Source of the DNA: Streptomyces zhaozhouensis
GTDB taxonomy: Bacteria; Actinomycetota; Actinomycetes; Streptomycetales; Streptomycetaceae
Length of the DNA stretch: 64,000 nucleotides
Direction: 5' to 3'
Assembly: GCF_900230195.1 (NCBI RefSeq)
Contig: NZ_OCNE01000014.1
Span: 62,001-126,000, forward strand
In this document: positions 15,914 through 27,743 of the stretch, in pieces
How positions within the stretch are numbered: the stretch's first letter is position 1
Layout of the letters: each line of letters starts with the position of its first letter
Translations under genes and position numbers: made by a program
The notes under the pieces: generated by a model
Database searches by the model: none
Told to the model about the DNA's origin: nothing
Seen by the model: only the letters and a program-made list of their open reading frames with translations

Positions 15914-18379
15914 TCAGGCCAAAGGTTGTTCGGTCCAGATGGTCTTGCCGGTGGCGGTGTAGCGGCTGCCCCAGCGGTGGGCGAGTTGGGCGACGAGGAA
16001 GAGGCCGCGGCCGCCCTCGTCCGTGGGGCGGGCGCGGCGCAGGTGGGGTTGGGTCTCGCTGGGGTCGGAGACCTCGCAGATCAGTGCCTCGTCACGGATC
16101 AGCCGGACGCCGACCGGACCGCCGGCGTAGCGGATGGCGTTGGTGATCAGCTCGCTGATGATCAACTCGGTGGGAAAGGCGTTCTCCGTCAGGTCCCACT
16201 CGCTCAGCTTGCCGAGGACCAGGTCGCGGGCGCGGCCGACGACGGACGGTTCGGCCGGGAGCTGCCAGTCGGCCGTGGAGTCGGGGGGCAGCGGGCGGAC
16301 CCTGGCGACGAGCAGGGCGACGTCGTTGGTCGGCGCGCGGCCGGGCAGCAGCCGGTCGAGCACGGCGCGGCCGGTCTGTGCCGGTGAGCGGTCGGCGCGG
16401 GACGCGTCGGTCAACTGGCCGCTCAGCTCGGACATCCGGTCGGCGGCCGGCGCGCCGTCGCCCCGTGTCGGGTCGCCCGCCGCGAGCCGGGCGCGGTCGG
16501 CCACCAACTCCTCGCTGAAGAAGGCCAGCAGGCTGCCGGGGCCGACCCGCAGCGAGAACGTGTCGAACGGGGTGCCGCCCACGCCGAGCGAGGGGCCCGG
16601 CTTGAACGGCAGCGCCTCGGCCGCCTCCCCCGGCTGCGCCACCACGGGCGGTGTGCGGCCCGCGCTGGCCATCACGCACTCGCCGCTGACCGGGTCGTAG
16701 ACGCAGTACAGGCAGGTCGCGCCGATCGCGCCGCCCTCGCCGTCCTGCTCGTCGGAGGCGAACTCGGCCAGCCGGACGGCCAGGTCGTCCAGGCGCGTCA
16801 TCAACTCGTCGGGCGCCAGGTCCATGTCGGCGAGTGTCTGCACCGCCGTGCGCAACCGGCCCATGGTGGCGGTGGCGTTGAGCCCGTGCCCGGCGACGTC
16901 GCCGATGACGAAGGCGACCCGGGCCGAGGAGAGCGGGATCACGTCGTACCAGCTGCCGCCGATGCCGGCGGTGGTCTCGGCCGGCACGTAGTGGCCGGCG
17001 GTGCTGGCGGCGCTGACCTCGAAGTCGGCGGGGGGCAGCAGGCTGCGCTGGAGCGTCTCCAGGGTGTGGTGCTCGCGCGTGTAGCGGCGGGCGTTGTCGA
17101 GGCTGAGGGCGGCGCGGGAGCCGACCTCCTCCGCCAGGTCGGCGTCGGCGTCGTCGAACGCGGTACGGTCGGGCGAGCGCCACAGCGCCAGCGCGCCCAG
17201 CACCTGTCCCCTGGCGCGCAGCGGCACCACCATCAGCGAGCCGGGCGGCCTGGGCAGCAGCAGCCGGTCGGTGTCCTGGCCGCCGGGCGAGCGGTCCCCG
17301 GCGTGGACCGCGCGCAGCGCGGCGGCGTCCCCGTCGCGGATGACGCGGCGGCCGTCGTCGGGGGCGGCGCCCGGTGGCGCCTCGATGTGGAAGACGGCGC
17401 CCAGCGGATGGACCTCCTCGGGCCACGCGCCGTGTGCGCCGGCGGTCGCGACCCGGCGCACCTGGCCGGTGCTGAGCGCGCGTGCGCCCGGCTCCTCGCC
17501 GCCGAAGACGCGTTCGCCGAGGTCGACGGCGGCCAGGTCGGCGAAGTCGGGCACCAGCACCCGGGCCAGTTCCTCGGCGTTGTGGGTGACGTCGAGCGAG
17601 GGGCCGATGCGCTGCGCGGCGCGGTGCAGCAGGTCCAGCCGCAGCTGGGTGCGGCGTTCCTCGGTGACGTCGGTGTAGACGCTGACCACGCCGAGCAGCC
17701 CGCCGCGCGGGTCGTCCAGGCGCAGCGAGGTGATCGACACCTTGCGCTCCCGCTCGGGGGAGTCCCGGCGGCGGTAGACGTGCTCCCAGTTGACCAGCGG
17801 CTCGCCGGTGCGGGCGACGACGGCGAGCCGTTCCGAGACGGCGGCGGCGTCCTCGGCGTCCATGACCTCGTCGAGGGTGACGGGCAGCTCGTGGCGGAGG
17901 CCGAGGGCCGGGTCCTTGGTGCTCCACTCGTTGGGGTCGGCGTTCATCCGGGTGATGGCCAGCTCGCCGTCGTGGATGGTGAGCCCGACCTGCCGCTGGG
18001 CGAACAGGGCCCGCACCAGCGCCCGGTCCTCCTCCCGCTGCCGTGCCGTGGCGGCGTCGGTGAAGGCGACGAGGCGGTGTTCCCGTTCGCCGAGCAGCGG
18101 TGGGAAGACGTCAAGCCGCGCCTCGACGGGCGGCCCGTCGCCCCTCGGCACGCGCACGGGCCAGCTGCCGACCGTGCCGGCGCGCAGCGCCTCGCGGGCG
18201 TCGGGGTCGGTGACCAGCTCGGTCAGCGGGGTTCCGGGCAGCCGCCCGGTGGGCACGCCGGTCAGCCACTCCGACCCGGGCGTCGTGGCGAGGACCGTCC
18301 CGTCCTCGCCCACTTCGAGCAACACCACCGGTCTGCCGGGCGCACCGCCCAGGTCACCGGGTGTGGGGATCGCGCACAC
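15914..18379 (-). CDS. PAS-GAF-SpoIIE phosphatase fused to HATPase anti-sigma-type kinase domain
   Basis: This 821-residue cytoplasmic regulator combines an RsbU-like PP2C phosphatase and an RsbW-like kinase fold, a layout typical of Streptomyces partner-switching control. Domain order: PAS (about 15-115), a second PAS (about 145-255, with IHDGELAITRMNAD and VVSVYTDVTEER), GAF (about 270-430), SpoIIE (about 455-695) and HATPase_c_2 (about 705-815). The phosphatase starts at LQRSLLPP, then GIGGSWYDVIPL and GDVAGHGLNATA carry the metal-binding Asp residues. The ATPase has ELITNAIRYAGGPV and GGRGLFLVAQLAHRWGS. The GTG start at 18379 has GGGAGGA two bases upstream. It is divergent from the small cNMP-domain gene, with about 200 bp between the two starts. 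No anti-anti-sigma gene is adjacent. Confidence 0.88.
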   Translation of the reverse strand: MCAIPTPGDLGGAPGRPVVLLEVGEDGTVLATTPGSEWLTGVPTGRLPGTPLTELVTDPDAREALRAGTVGSWPVRVPRGDGPPVEARLDVFPPLLGEREHRLVAFTDAATARQREEDRALVRALFAQRQVGLTIHDGELAITRMNADPNEWSTKDPALGLRHELPVTLDEVMDAEDAAAVSERLAVVARTGEPLVNWEHVYRRRDSPERERKVSITSLRLDDPRGGLLGVVSVYTDVTEERRTQLRLDLLHRAAQRIGPSLDVTHNAEELARVLVPDFADLAAVDLGERVFGGEEPGARALSTGQVRRVATAGAHGAWPEEVHPLGAVFHIEAPPGAAPDDGRRVIRDGDAAALRAVHAGDRSPGGQDTDRLLLPRPPGSLMVVPLRARGQVLGALALWRSPDRTAFDDADADLAEEVGSRAALSLDNARRYTREHHTLETLQRSLLPPADFEVSAASTAGHYVPAETTAGIGGSWYDVIPLSSARVAFVIGDVAGHGLNATATMGRLRTAVQTLADMDLAPDELMTRLDDLAVRLAEFASDEQDGEGGAIGATCLYCVYDPVSGECVMASAGRTPPVVAQPGEAAEALPFKPGPSLGVGGTPFDTFSLRVGPGSLLAFFSEELVADRARLAAGDPTRGDGAPAADRMSELSGQLTDASRADRSPAQTGRAVLDRLLPGRAPTNDVALLVARVRPLPPDSTADWQLPAEPSVVGRARDLVLGKLSEWDLTENAFPTELIISELITNAIRYAGGPVGVRLIRDEALICEVSDPSETQPHLRRARPTDEGGRGLFLVAQLAHRWGSRYTATGKTIWTEQPLA

Positions 18380-18576
18380 GTTCCTCCCTCGGGTCCGCGG
18401 GACGCAGCCCTCTCCCCCACTGTCGCGGACACCGCCGGGACCGGCGACTTCACCGGTCCGATACGGGGATGCGGGCGCGCCAGGACGGGAGTGCAATGGA
18501 GGGACCGCCCCCGAACGGCGGGGGCGGCGAGTGGACGGCGCCGCCCGGCCGGGTCCGGGCGGGGAAGGAGGCGGCG

Positions 18577-19029
18577 ATGACCGCTCCACGGCGCCTGCTG
18601 CGGGTGCTTCCGCCGGCGCACAGGGACGCCCTGATGGAGCTGGCGAGCGAGGTCTCCTTCGAGCAGGGGCGGCGGATCTTCGAGGAACGCGGCACCGCCG
18701 ACCGGTTCTGGATCGTCCGTTCGGGGACGGTCACGCTGGACCTGCGGCTGGGCGGCCCCCGGCCGACGGCAGTCTCCTCGCTGGAGTCGGGCGACCTGCT
18801 GGGCTGGTCCTGGCTCTTTCCGCCGTTCCAGTGGGACTTCGGCGCGGAGGCGCTCAGCCCGGTGCGGGCGTACGAGTTCCAGGGCGCCGAGGTGCAGGCG
18901 CGGTGCGAGAGCGACCCGGCGTTCGGCTACGCGCTGCTGCGGGTGATCGCGGAGATCCTGGCGCACCGGGTGCAGGCGGCGCGGGTGCGGCTGCTGGACC
19001 TGTTCGCGCCGCACGCCGCCGGGCGGTGA
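18577..19029 (+). CDS. stand-alone cyclic nucleotide-binding-type domain protein
   Basis: This 150-residue protein consists only of a Crp-type beta-roll and its C-helix. ILRV-type head residues are followed by EVSFEQGRRIFEERGTADRFWIVRSG (the first roll strands), then SLESGDLLGWSWLFPP, and a terminal helix VIAEILAHRVQAARVRLLDLF. There is no winged-helix DNA-binding domain, so it is not a CRP/FNR regulator itself. The phosphate-binding cassette is non-canonical: LLGWSWLFPPFQWDF replaces the usual FGE-type element and its Arg. The start at 18577 has GGAAGGAGG upstream. It is divergent from the SpoIIE/HATPase regulator and may sense a signal or dimerise with a partner; that is inference. Confidence 0.78.
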   Translation: MTAPRRLLRVLPPAHRDALMELASEVSFEQGRRIFEERGTADRFWIVRSGTVTLDLRLGGPRPTAVSSLESGDLLGWSWLFPPFQWDFGAEALSPVRAYEFQGAEVQARCESDPAFGYALLRVIAEILAHRVQAARVRLLDLFAPHAAGR

Positions 19030-19039
19030 GCGCGCGCCG

Positions 19040-22630
<3,591 letters not shown>

Positions 22631-22652
22631 CCCCCCATCCTGCCCCAGCGGG

Positions 22653-22669
22653 CCGCCGCGAAGCGGCGG
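22653..22669 (-). promoter_or_regulatory. hairpin just upstream of the oxoprolinase gene
   Basis: CCGCCGC-GAA-GCGGCGG forms a 7-bp stem with a 3-nt loop 23 bp before the oxoprolinase start and after the HEAT-repeat gene. It could terminate the upstream gene or attenuate the downstream one. No further feature is seen in the 22631-22842 spacer. Confidence 0.35.
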
Positions 22670-22842
22670 GGCGTGGTCGACAGCGGTGGCGGACGGTCCT
22701 GGCGGATCGTCGACCGCACCACGGCGGGTGGCCGCTCGCGCGGGCAGCCCCGCCCCTCCCGGGCCGGCGGGCGGCCCGGGGGCGCGGGAGCCGCGCGGCA
22801 CGCGTCCGTGGCGCGCCGTACCGGTGGGTGGTCGCTCCCCCG

Positions 22843-24264
22843 TCAGAGAGCCAGGCGGCAGCGCACCGCGCTGACCACCCCCGCCTGTTCGGCCGGGTCG
22901 CTCGCCAGGCTGCGCATCCGTGCCAGCGCCCGCGCGTCGCCCGTCGGCACGGACTCCGCGCCCAACTGCCGGGTCTCCTCCTCGCAGTCCCACAGGCACT
23001 CGACGGCCAGGCCGCTCGCGAAGCACGGGTCGGTCACGGCCAACGCCCGCGCCGCGTGGCAGCGCAGTTGGGACGAGGGCGTCTCGCGGTACAGGTGGCG
23101 CAGCACGGGAACGGCGGCGGCCACGCGGAGCCGGCCGACGCCCTCCACGAGCGGGCCCAGCTCGCGGCTGTCGGCGCCCGGCGCCCGCACCGCCCGGCGC
23201 AGGGCGGCCAGCACGCGCGGCGCGTCGGTGGTGGTGCCGCGCCGGGCCAGCAGCGCAGCGGCCGTGGTGCCCAGCTCGTCGCCGCGCACCGCCCAGGCCC
23301 TGGCCCGGTCCAGCACCCGGGGCCCCGCCATCCGGGAGAACGCGGTGAGCGCGGCCCTGCGCAGCTGCGGGTGGGCGGCGTTGGTGGCGGCCTCGATGAG
23401 GTCGAGGGCCCTGGCGTCGTCCCGGTCGGCGAGGTGGCGCAGCGCGGCGGCGCGGGGCGCGGGGTGGCCGCCGCCGGCGGCGGCCAGCAGCGCGGACCGG
23501 TCCTCGGGGCCGGCCACGGCGGCCAGGCAGCGGGCGGCCGGCGCCTCGCGCCACTGCGGCGGGGTCTGCTCGTAGCCGTCCCTGGCCCAGTCGAGGACGG
23601 AGGCGACGCTCCAGCCGGGACGCGGGCCCGAGGGGCGCAGCTGGCGCTGCCAGCGGTCGAAGTCGCCGCGCTCCAGCGCGGCGGTCAGGCGTTTCCGTTG
23701 GGCGGGGCGTTCGGGGTCCTCGGCCCAGATCCGCCAGGGGCGCGGCTCGAACGAGTCGCGCACGGCGGCGGCCAGCGCGTCCTCGCCCTCGGCGGTGCGC
23801 GGGAAGCGCTCCAGGATGCGCGGGCCCAGGCCGCGCAGGCCGGCGTCGCTGTCGCGGACGGCCAACTCGTCGAGCGCCCAACGCCAGTTGGCGCCGCGCA
23901 CGGCATAGCCGCGCAGCAGCCGCAGGGCGTGGCCGCGGCCGTAGGTGGCGAGGTGGCCGAGGACGGAGAGGGCCAGCCCGGTGCGCTCCTCGCCGCCGGT
24001 GGCGTCGTCGGCGTGGAAGAGGTGGTCGGTGAGCGGCCACAGGTCGGCGCCCAGCTCCAGGTAGAGCCGCGCGTAGTAGAGGGAACGGCGCTCCAGCTGC
24101 CAGTCGGCGCGGGGGTCGTGGAGCACGCAGTGCTCCAGCGCGGCCACCGCCTCTGACCTGGGGGCGGCCAGGGCGTGCAGCCACCCGTCACCGCGCCCCC
24201 GCTGGAGGAGGCCCAGAAGGGTCCCGCTGGGCGCTATGTCGGTTTCGGTCGGACTGGCGAACAT
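22843..24264 (-). CDS. HEAT-repeat protein
   Basis: This is a soluble all-helical protein of about 473 residues. Successive two-helix units are visible, for example LLAAAGGGHPAPRAAALRHLAD, LDLIEAATNAAHPQLRRAALTAFSRM (split over two helices), AAALLARRGTTTDAPRVLAALRR and AAVPVLRHLYRETPSSQLRCHAARAL, typical of HEAT or PBS-lyase-like repeats. The N-terminal region IAPSGTLLGLLQRGRGDGW and ERRSLYYARLYLELGADLWPL looks conserved and may be a specific domain. I placed the start at the ATG at 24264 because the conserved sequence begins immediately after; 24276 is an alternative and neither has a strong ribosome site. The function is unknown; the fold suggests a protein-interaction scaffold. It is divergent from the PP2C gene at 24491. 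Confidence 0.78.
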   Translation of the reverse strand: MFASPTETDIAPSGTLLGLLQRGRGDGWLHALAAPRSEAVAALEHCVLHDPRADWQLERRSLYYARLYLELGADLWPLTDHLFHADDATGGEERTGLALSVLGHLATYGRGHALRLLRGYAVRGANWRWALDELAVRDSDAGLRGLGPRILERFPRTAEGEDALAAAVRDSFEPRPWRIWAEDPERPAQRKRLTAALERGDFDRWQRQLRPSGPRPGWSVASVLDWARDGYEQTPPQWREAPAARCLAAVAGPEDRSALLAAAGGGHPAPRAAALRHLADRDDARALDLIEAATNAAHPQLRRAALTAFSRMAGPRVLDRARAWAVRGDELGTTAAALLARRGTTTDAPRVLAALRRAVRAPGADSRELGPLVEGVGRLRVAAAVPVLRHLYRETPSSQLRCHAARALAVTDPCFASGLAVECLWDCEEETRQLGAESVPTGDARALARMRSLASDPAEQAGVVSAVRCRLAL

Positions 24265-24388
24265 ATGAGTCAGCATCCGGTGCGTCGGTGTCGGTGGCAA
24301 CGGGATTTCGGTGGGATGTCCCGAGACGGCTCCTTGCCGTCCCGAGGAGTTCTACACCCGGTGTGCCCCCGTGCGCGCCCCGTGCGGC

Positions 24389-24414
24389 GGCTGAATCTCT
24401 TACGGAGCGGGTAG
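24389..24414 (+). promoter_or_regulatory. candidate SigB-type promoter for PAS-SpoIIE gene
   Basis: GGCT, 16 bases, then GGGTAG resembles the G-N-N-T / GGGTA-type stress-sigma promoters of Streptomyces, about 77 bp before the phosphatase start. Immediately upstream lies a small hairpin (GACGGC-TCCTT-GCCGTC, 24325-24341) flanked by direct repeats GTCCCGAG. This is weak evidence. Confidence 0.3.
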
Positions 24415-24490
24415 GGCTGTGCAACAGTCTGGAGTCGTCCGCGCCGACCGCTCCGGCCGTCAGGCCCGACTCGCCGTTTCGAGGTCAGCC

Positions 24491-25870
24491 ATGCTCTCCT
24501 CCCAGAACCCCCAGCCACCGAGCAAGCCGCCGCTGGCGAAGAGCCCAGCGGGCCCTTCCCTCGACGAGCTGGTGGTCCGCACCCGCCGGCTGCGGGACGA
24601 TCTCGACGCCGCACGCCGCGCCGACCCGCGCGCCACGGCCGGGGAACCGGTGCGCCGGGCGGCGTGGGAGCTGGTCGGCGGCTGGCTCGACGACGTGGCC
24701 GAGCAGTTGCACGAGCTGCGCACCGCGCCGGGGCCTGCGATGGGCGCGGCGCCGGTGCCCCGGGTGGGCAGCGCCGAGTGGAACCTGCTGACGGACGGCG
24801 CCGTCTGGTCGGACGAGCTGTACGCGATCTTCGGGCGTCCGGTAGGCGAGGGGCCGCTCACGCTGGACCAGCTGCCGTCGTTCCTGCCGCCCCAGGACCA
24901 GCCGGCGCTGACCGCGGCCGTCACCGGCTGTCTGGTGGACGGCAGGCCGATGGACTGCGAGTTCCGGATCACCCGGCCCGACGGCTCGCTGCGCGCGGTG
25001 CGGATGGCCGGGGAGCCGGTGCTGGACGACGACGGCGGCACGGTCGCGCTGTGGGCGTTGATCCGGGACGTCGAGGTGGTGCGGCATCCCGTGCCCAGCC
25101 AGCGCCGCGCGCCGGCGCGCGTCAGCGGCGGGGGCGCGGGGGACGCGGCGGACGGGGCCGACTGCGGGGTGGAGCGCGCGCTGGCCGAGGTCGCGCGCGG
25201 GGTGGCGCCGCCGGCGCCCGGCGGCCTGGAGCTGGCCGCCCGCTACCTGCCGGCGGGGCGCGGCGCCCCGCTGACGGGAAAGTGGTGCGATTCGCTCGAA
25301 CTACCGGGCGGTGCCAGCCTGTTGAGCGTCGGTGACCTGGCGGGGCGGGGCCCGGCGGCGGTGGCCGGCACGGCGACCGCGCTGGGCGCGATCCGGGGCA
25401 TCGCGCTGGCCGGCCAGTCGCCGGCCGCGCTGCTCGGCCACCTCAACCAACTGCTCGACCGGGGGGCGCACCCGGTGCTCGCCAGCGTGCTGTGCTGCCG
25501 CTACGAGCCGAGGGACGGCAGCCTGGTGTGGGCGCAGGCCGGCCACCCGGCGCCGCTGCTGTGCCGGGACGGCACGGGGTGGGCGCTGCCGCGCCCGACG
25601 GGCACCCTGCTGGGCGCGGTCGGGGACACCGCGTACACGGAACGGACCGATCCGCTGCGGCCCGGGGACGTGCTGGTGCTCCATACTGATGGACTGTTTT
25701 CGGACATCCCGGCGCGTGGCGTGACGGGCCACGCCGGGGACCACCGGCTGATCGGCCTGGCCGGCCGGCTGAGCGCCGCCGACAGCGCGGCCGAGTGCCT
25801 GCGGCTGATCGTCGAGGAGCGCGACGGGGGCGACGACGCCTGCGTCCTGGTCGCCCGCGTGGGGCGTTGA
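24491..25870 (+). CDS. PAS-SpoIIE family PP2C phosphatase
   Basis: This 459-residue predicted phosphatase would act on an anti-anti-sigma-type substrate. A short disordered head and a helical segment (LDELVVRTRRLRDDLDAA) precede a PAS domain (about 95-200; IFGRPVGEGPLTLDQLPSFL, CEFRITRPDGSLRAVR) and a SpoIIE domain (about 240-455). In the phosphatase, LELAARYLPAG leads to TGKWCDSLELPGG, where the usual GGDWYD is altered but the Asp is kept, then GDLAGRGPAAVAG, WAQAGHPAPLL and HTDGLFSD with the remaining metal-site Asp. The ATG at 24491 has GAGGT five bases upstream. There is no HATPase domain, unlike the other phosphatase in this window. It ends at a double terminator. Confidence 0.86.
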   Translation: MLSSQNPQPPSKPPLAKSPAGPSLDELVVRTRRLRDDLDAARRADPRATAGEPVRRAAWELVGGWLDDVAEQLHELRTAPGPAMGAAPVPRVGSAEWNLLTDGAVWSDELYAIFGRPVGEGPLTLDQLPSFLPPQDQPALTAAVTGCLVDGRPMDCEFRITRPDGSLRAVRMAGEPVLDDDGGTVALWALIRDVEVVRHPVPSQRRAPARVSGGGAGDAADGADCGVERALAEVARGVAPPAPGGLELAARYLPAGRGAPLTGKWCDSLELPGGASLLSVGDLAGRGPAAVAGTATALGAIRGIALAGQSPAALLGHLNQLLDRGAHPVLASVLCCRYEPRDGSLVWAQAGHPAPLLCRDGTGWALPRPTGTLLGAVGDTAYTERTDPLRPGDVLVLHTDGLFSDIPARGVTGHAGDHRLIGLAGRLSAADSAAECLRLIVEERDGGDDACVLVARVGR

Positions 25871-25909
25871 GGCGGCCCTCGGGGGCACCTGGCAGGCGCG
25901 TGTCAGAGG

Positions 25910-25947
25910 GACGCCCCGCACGACAGGGCCCGTCGTGCGGCGGCGTC
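25910..25947 (+). terminator. hairpin terminator after the phosphatase gene
   Basis: CGCACGAC/GTCGTGCG with outer GACGCC/GGCGTC and a 7-nt loop gives a 14-bp stem with one bulge, 40 bp after the stop at 25870. Confidence 0.55.
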
Positions 25948-26002
25948 GCCCGGGAGCGCTCGCGGACGCCTCGCTCGGGCACGGGACGCCGTGGGCCCGC
26001 CA

Positions 26003-26043
26003 CCGGCCGCCGTTCCCGCCCCGGTCGAGGGAACGGCGGCCGG
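26003..26043. terminator. 15-bp perfect hairpin between convergent genes
   Basis: CCGGCCGCCGTTCCC (26003-26017) pairs perfectly with 26029-26043 around an 11-nt loop. It lies 17 bp beyond the stop of the leftward NsdA-like gene (26060) and after the rightward phosphatase, so it can stop transcription from both sides. Confidence 0.72.
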
Positions 26044-26059
26044 CCCTTCCGCCGTGGCG

Positions 26060-27508
26060 TTACACCAGGCGGGGGGTCGGGGCGGGCCGGGGGATCGCCT
26101 CCGACAGCTCCTCCCGCAGCTCCTCGATGCGGGCGTAGCCGGCGTAGTAGCCGGTCAGCCGGTACATCTCGCGCAGCCGGTCCCAGGTGCGGTGCGAGGA
26201 GTTCTCCGAGACCGAGGCCAGCGCCAACCGGGCGTAGCGGTCGGCCTGTTCCGGGTCGTCCCCGATGAAGCAGGCGGAGGCCAGGGAGATCTGGTCGAAG
26301 ATCCTGGCCCGTTTCAGCTCGCCGCCGCGCAGGACGAGCGCCTGCTTCGCGTGCCGCTCGGCGTGCACCGCCGCCGAGGGGTCGTGGTCGGCGAGGGTGC
26401 GGTAGGCCAGCGCCTGCATCCCGTGCAGGTCCGCCTCGTCGAAGAGCTGCATCCAGCTCGGCGGCGGCACGTCGCCCCGGTCGGAGACGAACAGGTCCTC
26501 CGCCTCGCCCAGCGTGCGGCGCATCGCCTGACCATGTCCCATCGAGGCGTGGGCCCACGCCTCGATGGTGCGGAGCATCGCCCGGGTGCGCGGCAGCGCC
26601 TCCCGGCCGACGCCCGCGTTGGCCAGCCGCATCAGGTCCAGGGCGTCGTCCGGCCGCCCCAGGTGGACCATCTGCCGGGCCGCCCGGGACAGCGCCTCGC
26701 CGGCGCGGGGCTGGTCACCGCCCTCGCGGGCGGCGTGCGCCGCTATCACGAAGTACTTCTGCGCGGTGGCCTCAAGACCCACGTCGTGGGACATCCAGCC
26801 GGCGAGCACCGCCAGGTTGGCGGCCACGCCCCACAGGCGTCGGCGCAGGTGCTCCGGGTGCTGGTAGGCCAACAGCCCGCCCACCTCGTTGAGTTGGCCC
26901 ACCACGGCCTTGCGTTGCAGCCCGCCGCCGCGCGCCGCGTCCCAGGCGCGGAACACCTCGACGGAGCGCTCGAGCGCCTCGATCTCCTCGGAGCCGACCG
27001 GAGCCGCCTCGTAGCGGTCGAGGCCCGGGTCGTCGTCGGGGAGGCCGGGGCGTGGCCCGCCCTCCGGGGTGGTGAGCCAGTCGTGCATGGCGTCGCTGAG
27101 TGCGGAGCCGGCGGCGAGCGCGGCTCCCGCGCCCACCATGCCGCGTCGGTTCAGCATGAGGTCCATTCCCGTGAATTCGGTGAGGACCGCGGCCGTCCGC
27201 CAGGGTGTCCACGGAAGTCCGTGCAGCGAGGGCTGTCGTCCGCCGTTCCCTGGCCTGCGCAACCCGAGGTCCTCGATGGTCACGACACGGCCGAGTCGCT
27301 CGGTGAACAGCGTCGCCAGCACGTCCGGCACGGGGTCGCGCGGGGTCTCGCCGGTGTCGATCCACCGACGCACCCGCGAGGTGTCGGTGGCCAGCTGCGG
27401 AAAGCCCTGGGCCGCCGCCTGCCGGTTCACCAGCCTCGCGAGTTCCCCCTTGGACCACCCGGCGAGCCTGAAGAGGTCCGCCAGCCTGGTGTTGGGTCCT
27501 CTGCTCAC
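26060..27508 (-). CDS. NsdA-like regulator: HTH-type head plus TPR-like helical body
   Basis: This 482-residue cytoplasmic protein has an N-terminal xenobiotic-response-type segment (NTRLADLFRLAGWSKGELA, then SRVRRWIDTGETPRDPVP and LATLFTERLGRVVTIEDLGL, residues 6-90). After a linker with an Ala/Gly-rich hydrophobic stretch (RRGMVGAGAALAAGSAL), it has a long TPR-like all-helical body (about 150-470). This is the arrangement of NsdA-family negative regulators of Streptomyces differentiation and antibiotic production; the match is from memory, so I give no symbol. GTG at 27508 is preceded by GGGGG at about 10 nt. The upstream divergent region carries three 10-bp repeats. It is convergent with the phosphatase gene. 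Confidence 0.75.
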   Translation of the reverse strand: MSRGPNTRLADLFRLAGWSKGELARLVNRQAAAQGFPQLATDTSRVRRWIDTGETPRDPVPDVLATLFTERLGRVVTIEDLGLRRPGNGGRQPSLHGLPWTPWRTAAVLTEFTGMDLMLNRRGMVGAGAALAAGSALSDAMHDWLTTPEGGPRPGLPDDDPGLDRYEAAPVGSEEIEALERSVEVFRAWDAARGGGLQRKAVVGQLNEVGGLLAYQHPEHLRRRLWGVAANLAVLAGWMSHDVGLEATAQKYFVIAAHAAREGGDQPRAGEALSRAARQMVHLGRPDDALDLMRLANAGVGREALPRTRAMLRTIEAWAHASMGHGQAMRRTLGEAEDLFVSDRGDVPPPSWMQLFDEADLHGMQALAYRTLADHDPSAAVHAERHAKQALVLRGGELKRARIFDQISLASACFIGDDPEQADRYARLALASVSENSSHRTWDRLREMYRLTGYYAGYARIEELREELSEAIPRPAPTPRLV

Positions 27509-27570
27509 GTCAAGCCCCCAGGATCTCGGCTGAGTTGACAGTAACCGCGGGAGGGCACCGACATGACAAT

Positions 27571-27600
27571 TCGCCAGGGTTCGCCAGGGCCCGCCAGATG
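27571..27600. repeat. three tandem 10-bp repeats in a divergent promoter region
   Basis: TCGCCAGGGT, TCGCCAGGGC and CCGCCAGATG follow one another with exact 10-bp period, about one helical turn, 63 bp upstream of the NsdA-like start. On the minus strand a TTGTCA (27563-27568) overlaps the border of the array. This is a plausible operator for a regulator contacting one DNA face. Confidence 0.5.
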
Positions 27601-27743
27601 GTGTGCCACCCGTGGGAGGGGGTGGTGTGTCCTTGGCGCCACTCCGGCCAGGAAGCGGCGGGCACTTCCCCAGGGTGCCCCGGCGTGGTCCGGCGCGGCG
27701 CCCCTCCGACCCGCCCGCCGCCACCGAAGGGACCCAGCCCGGT

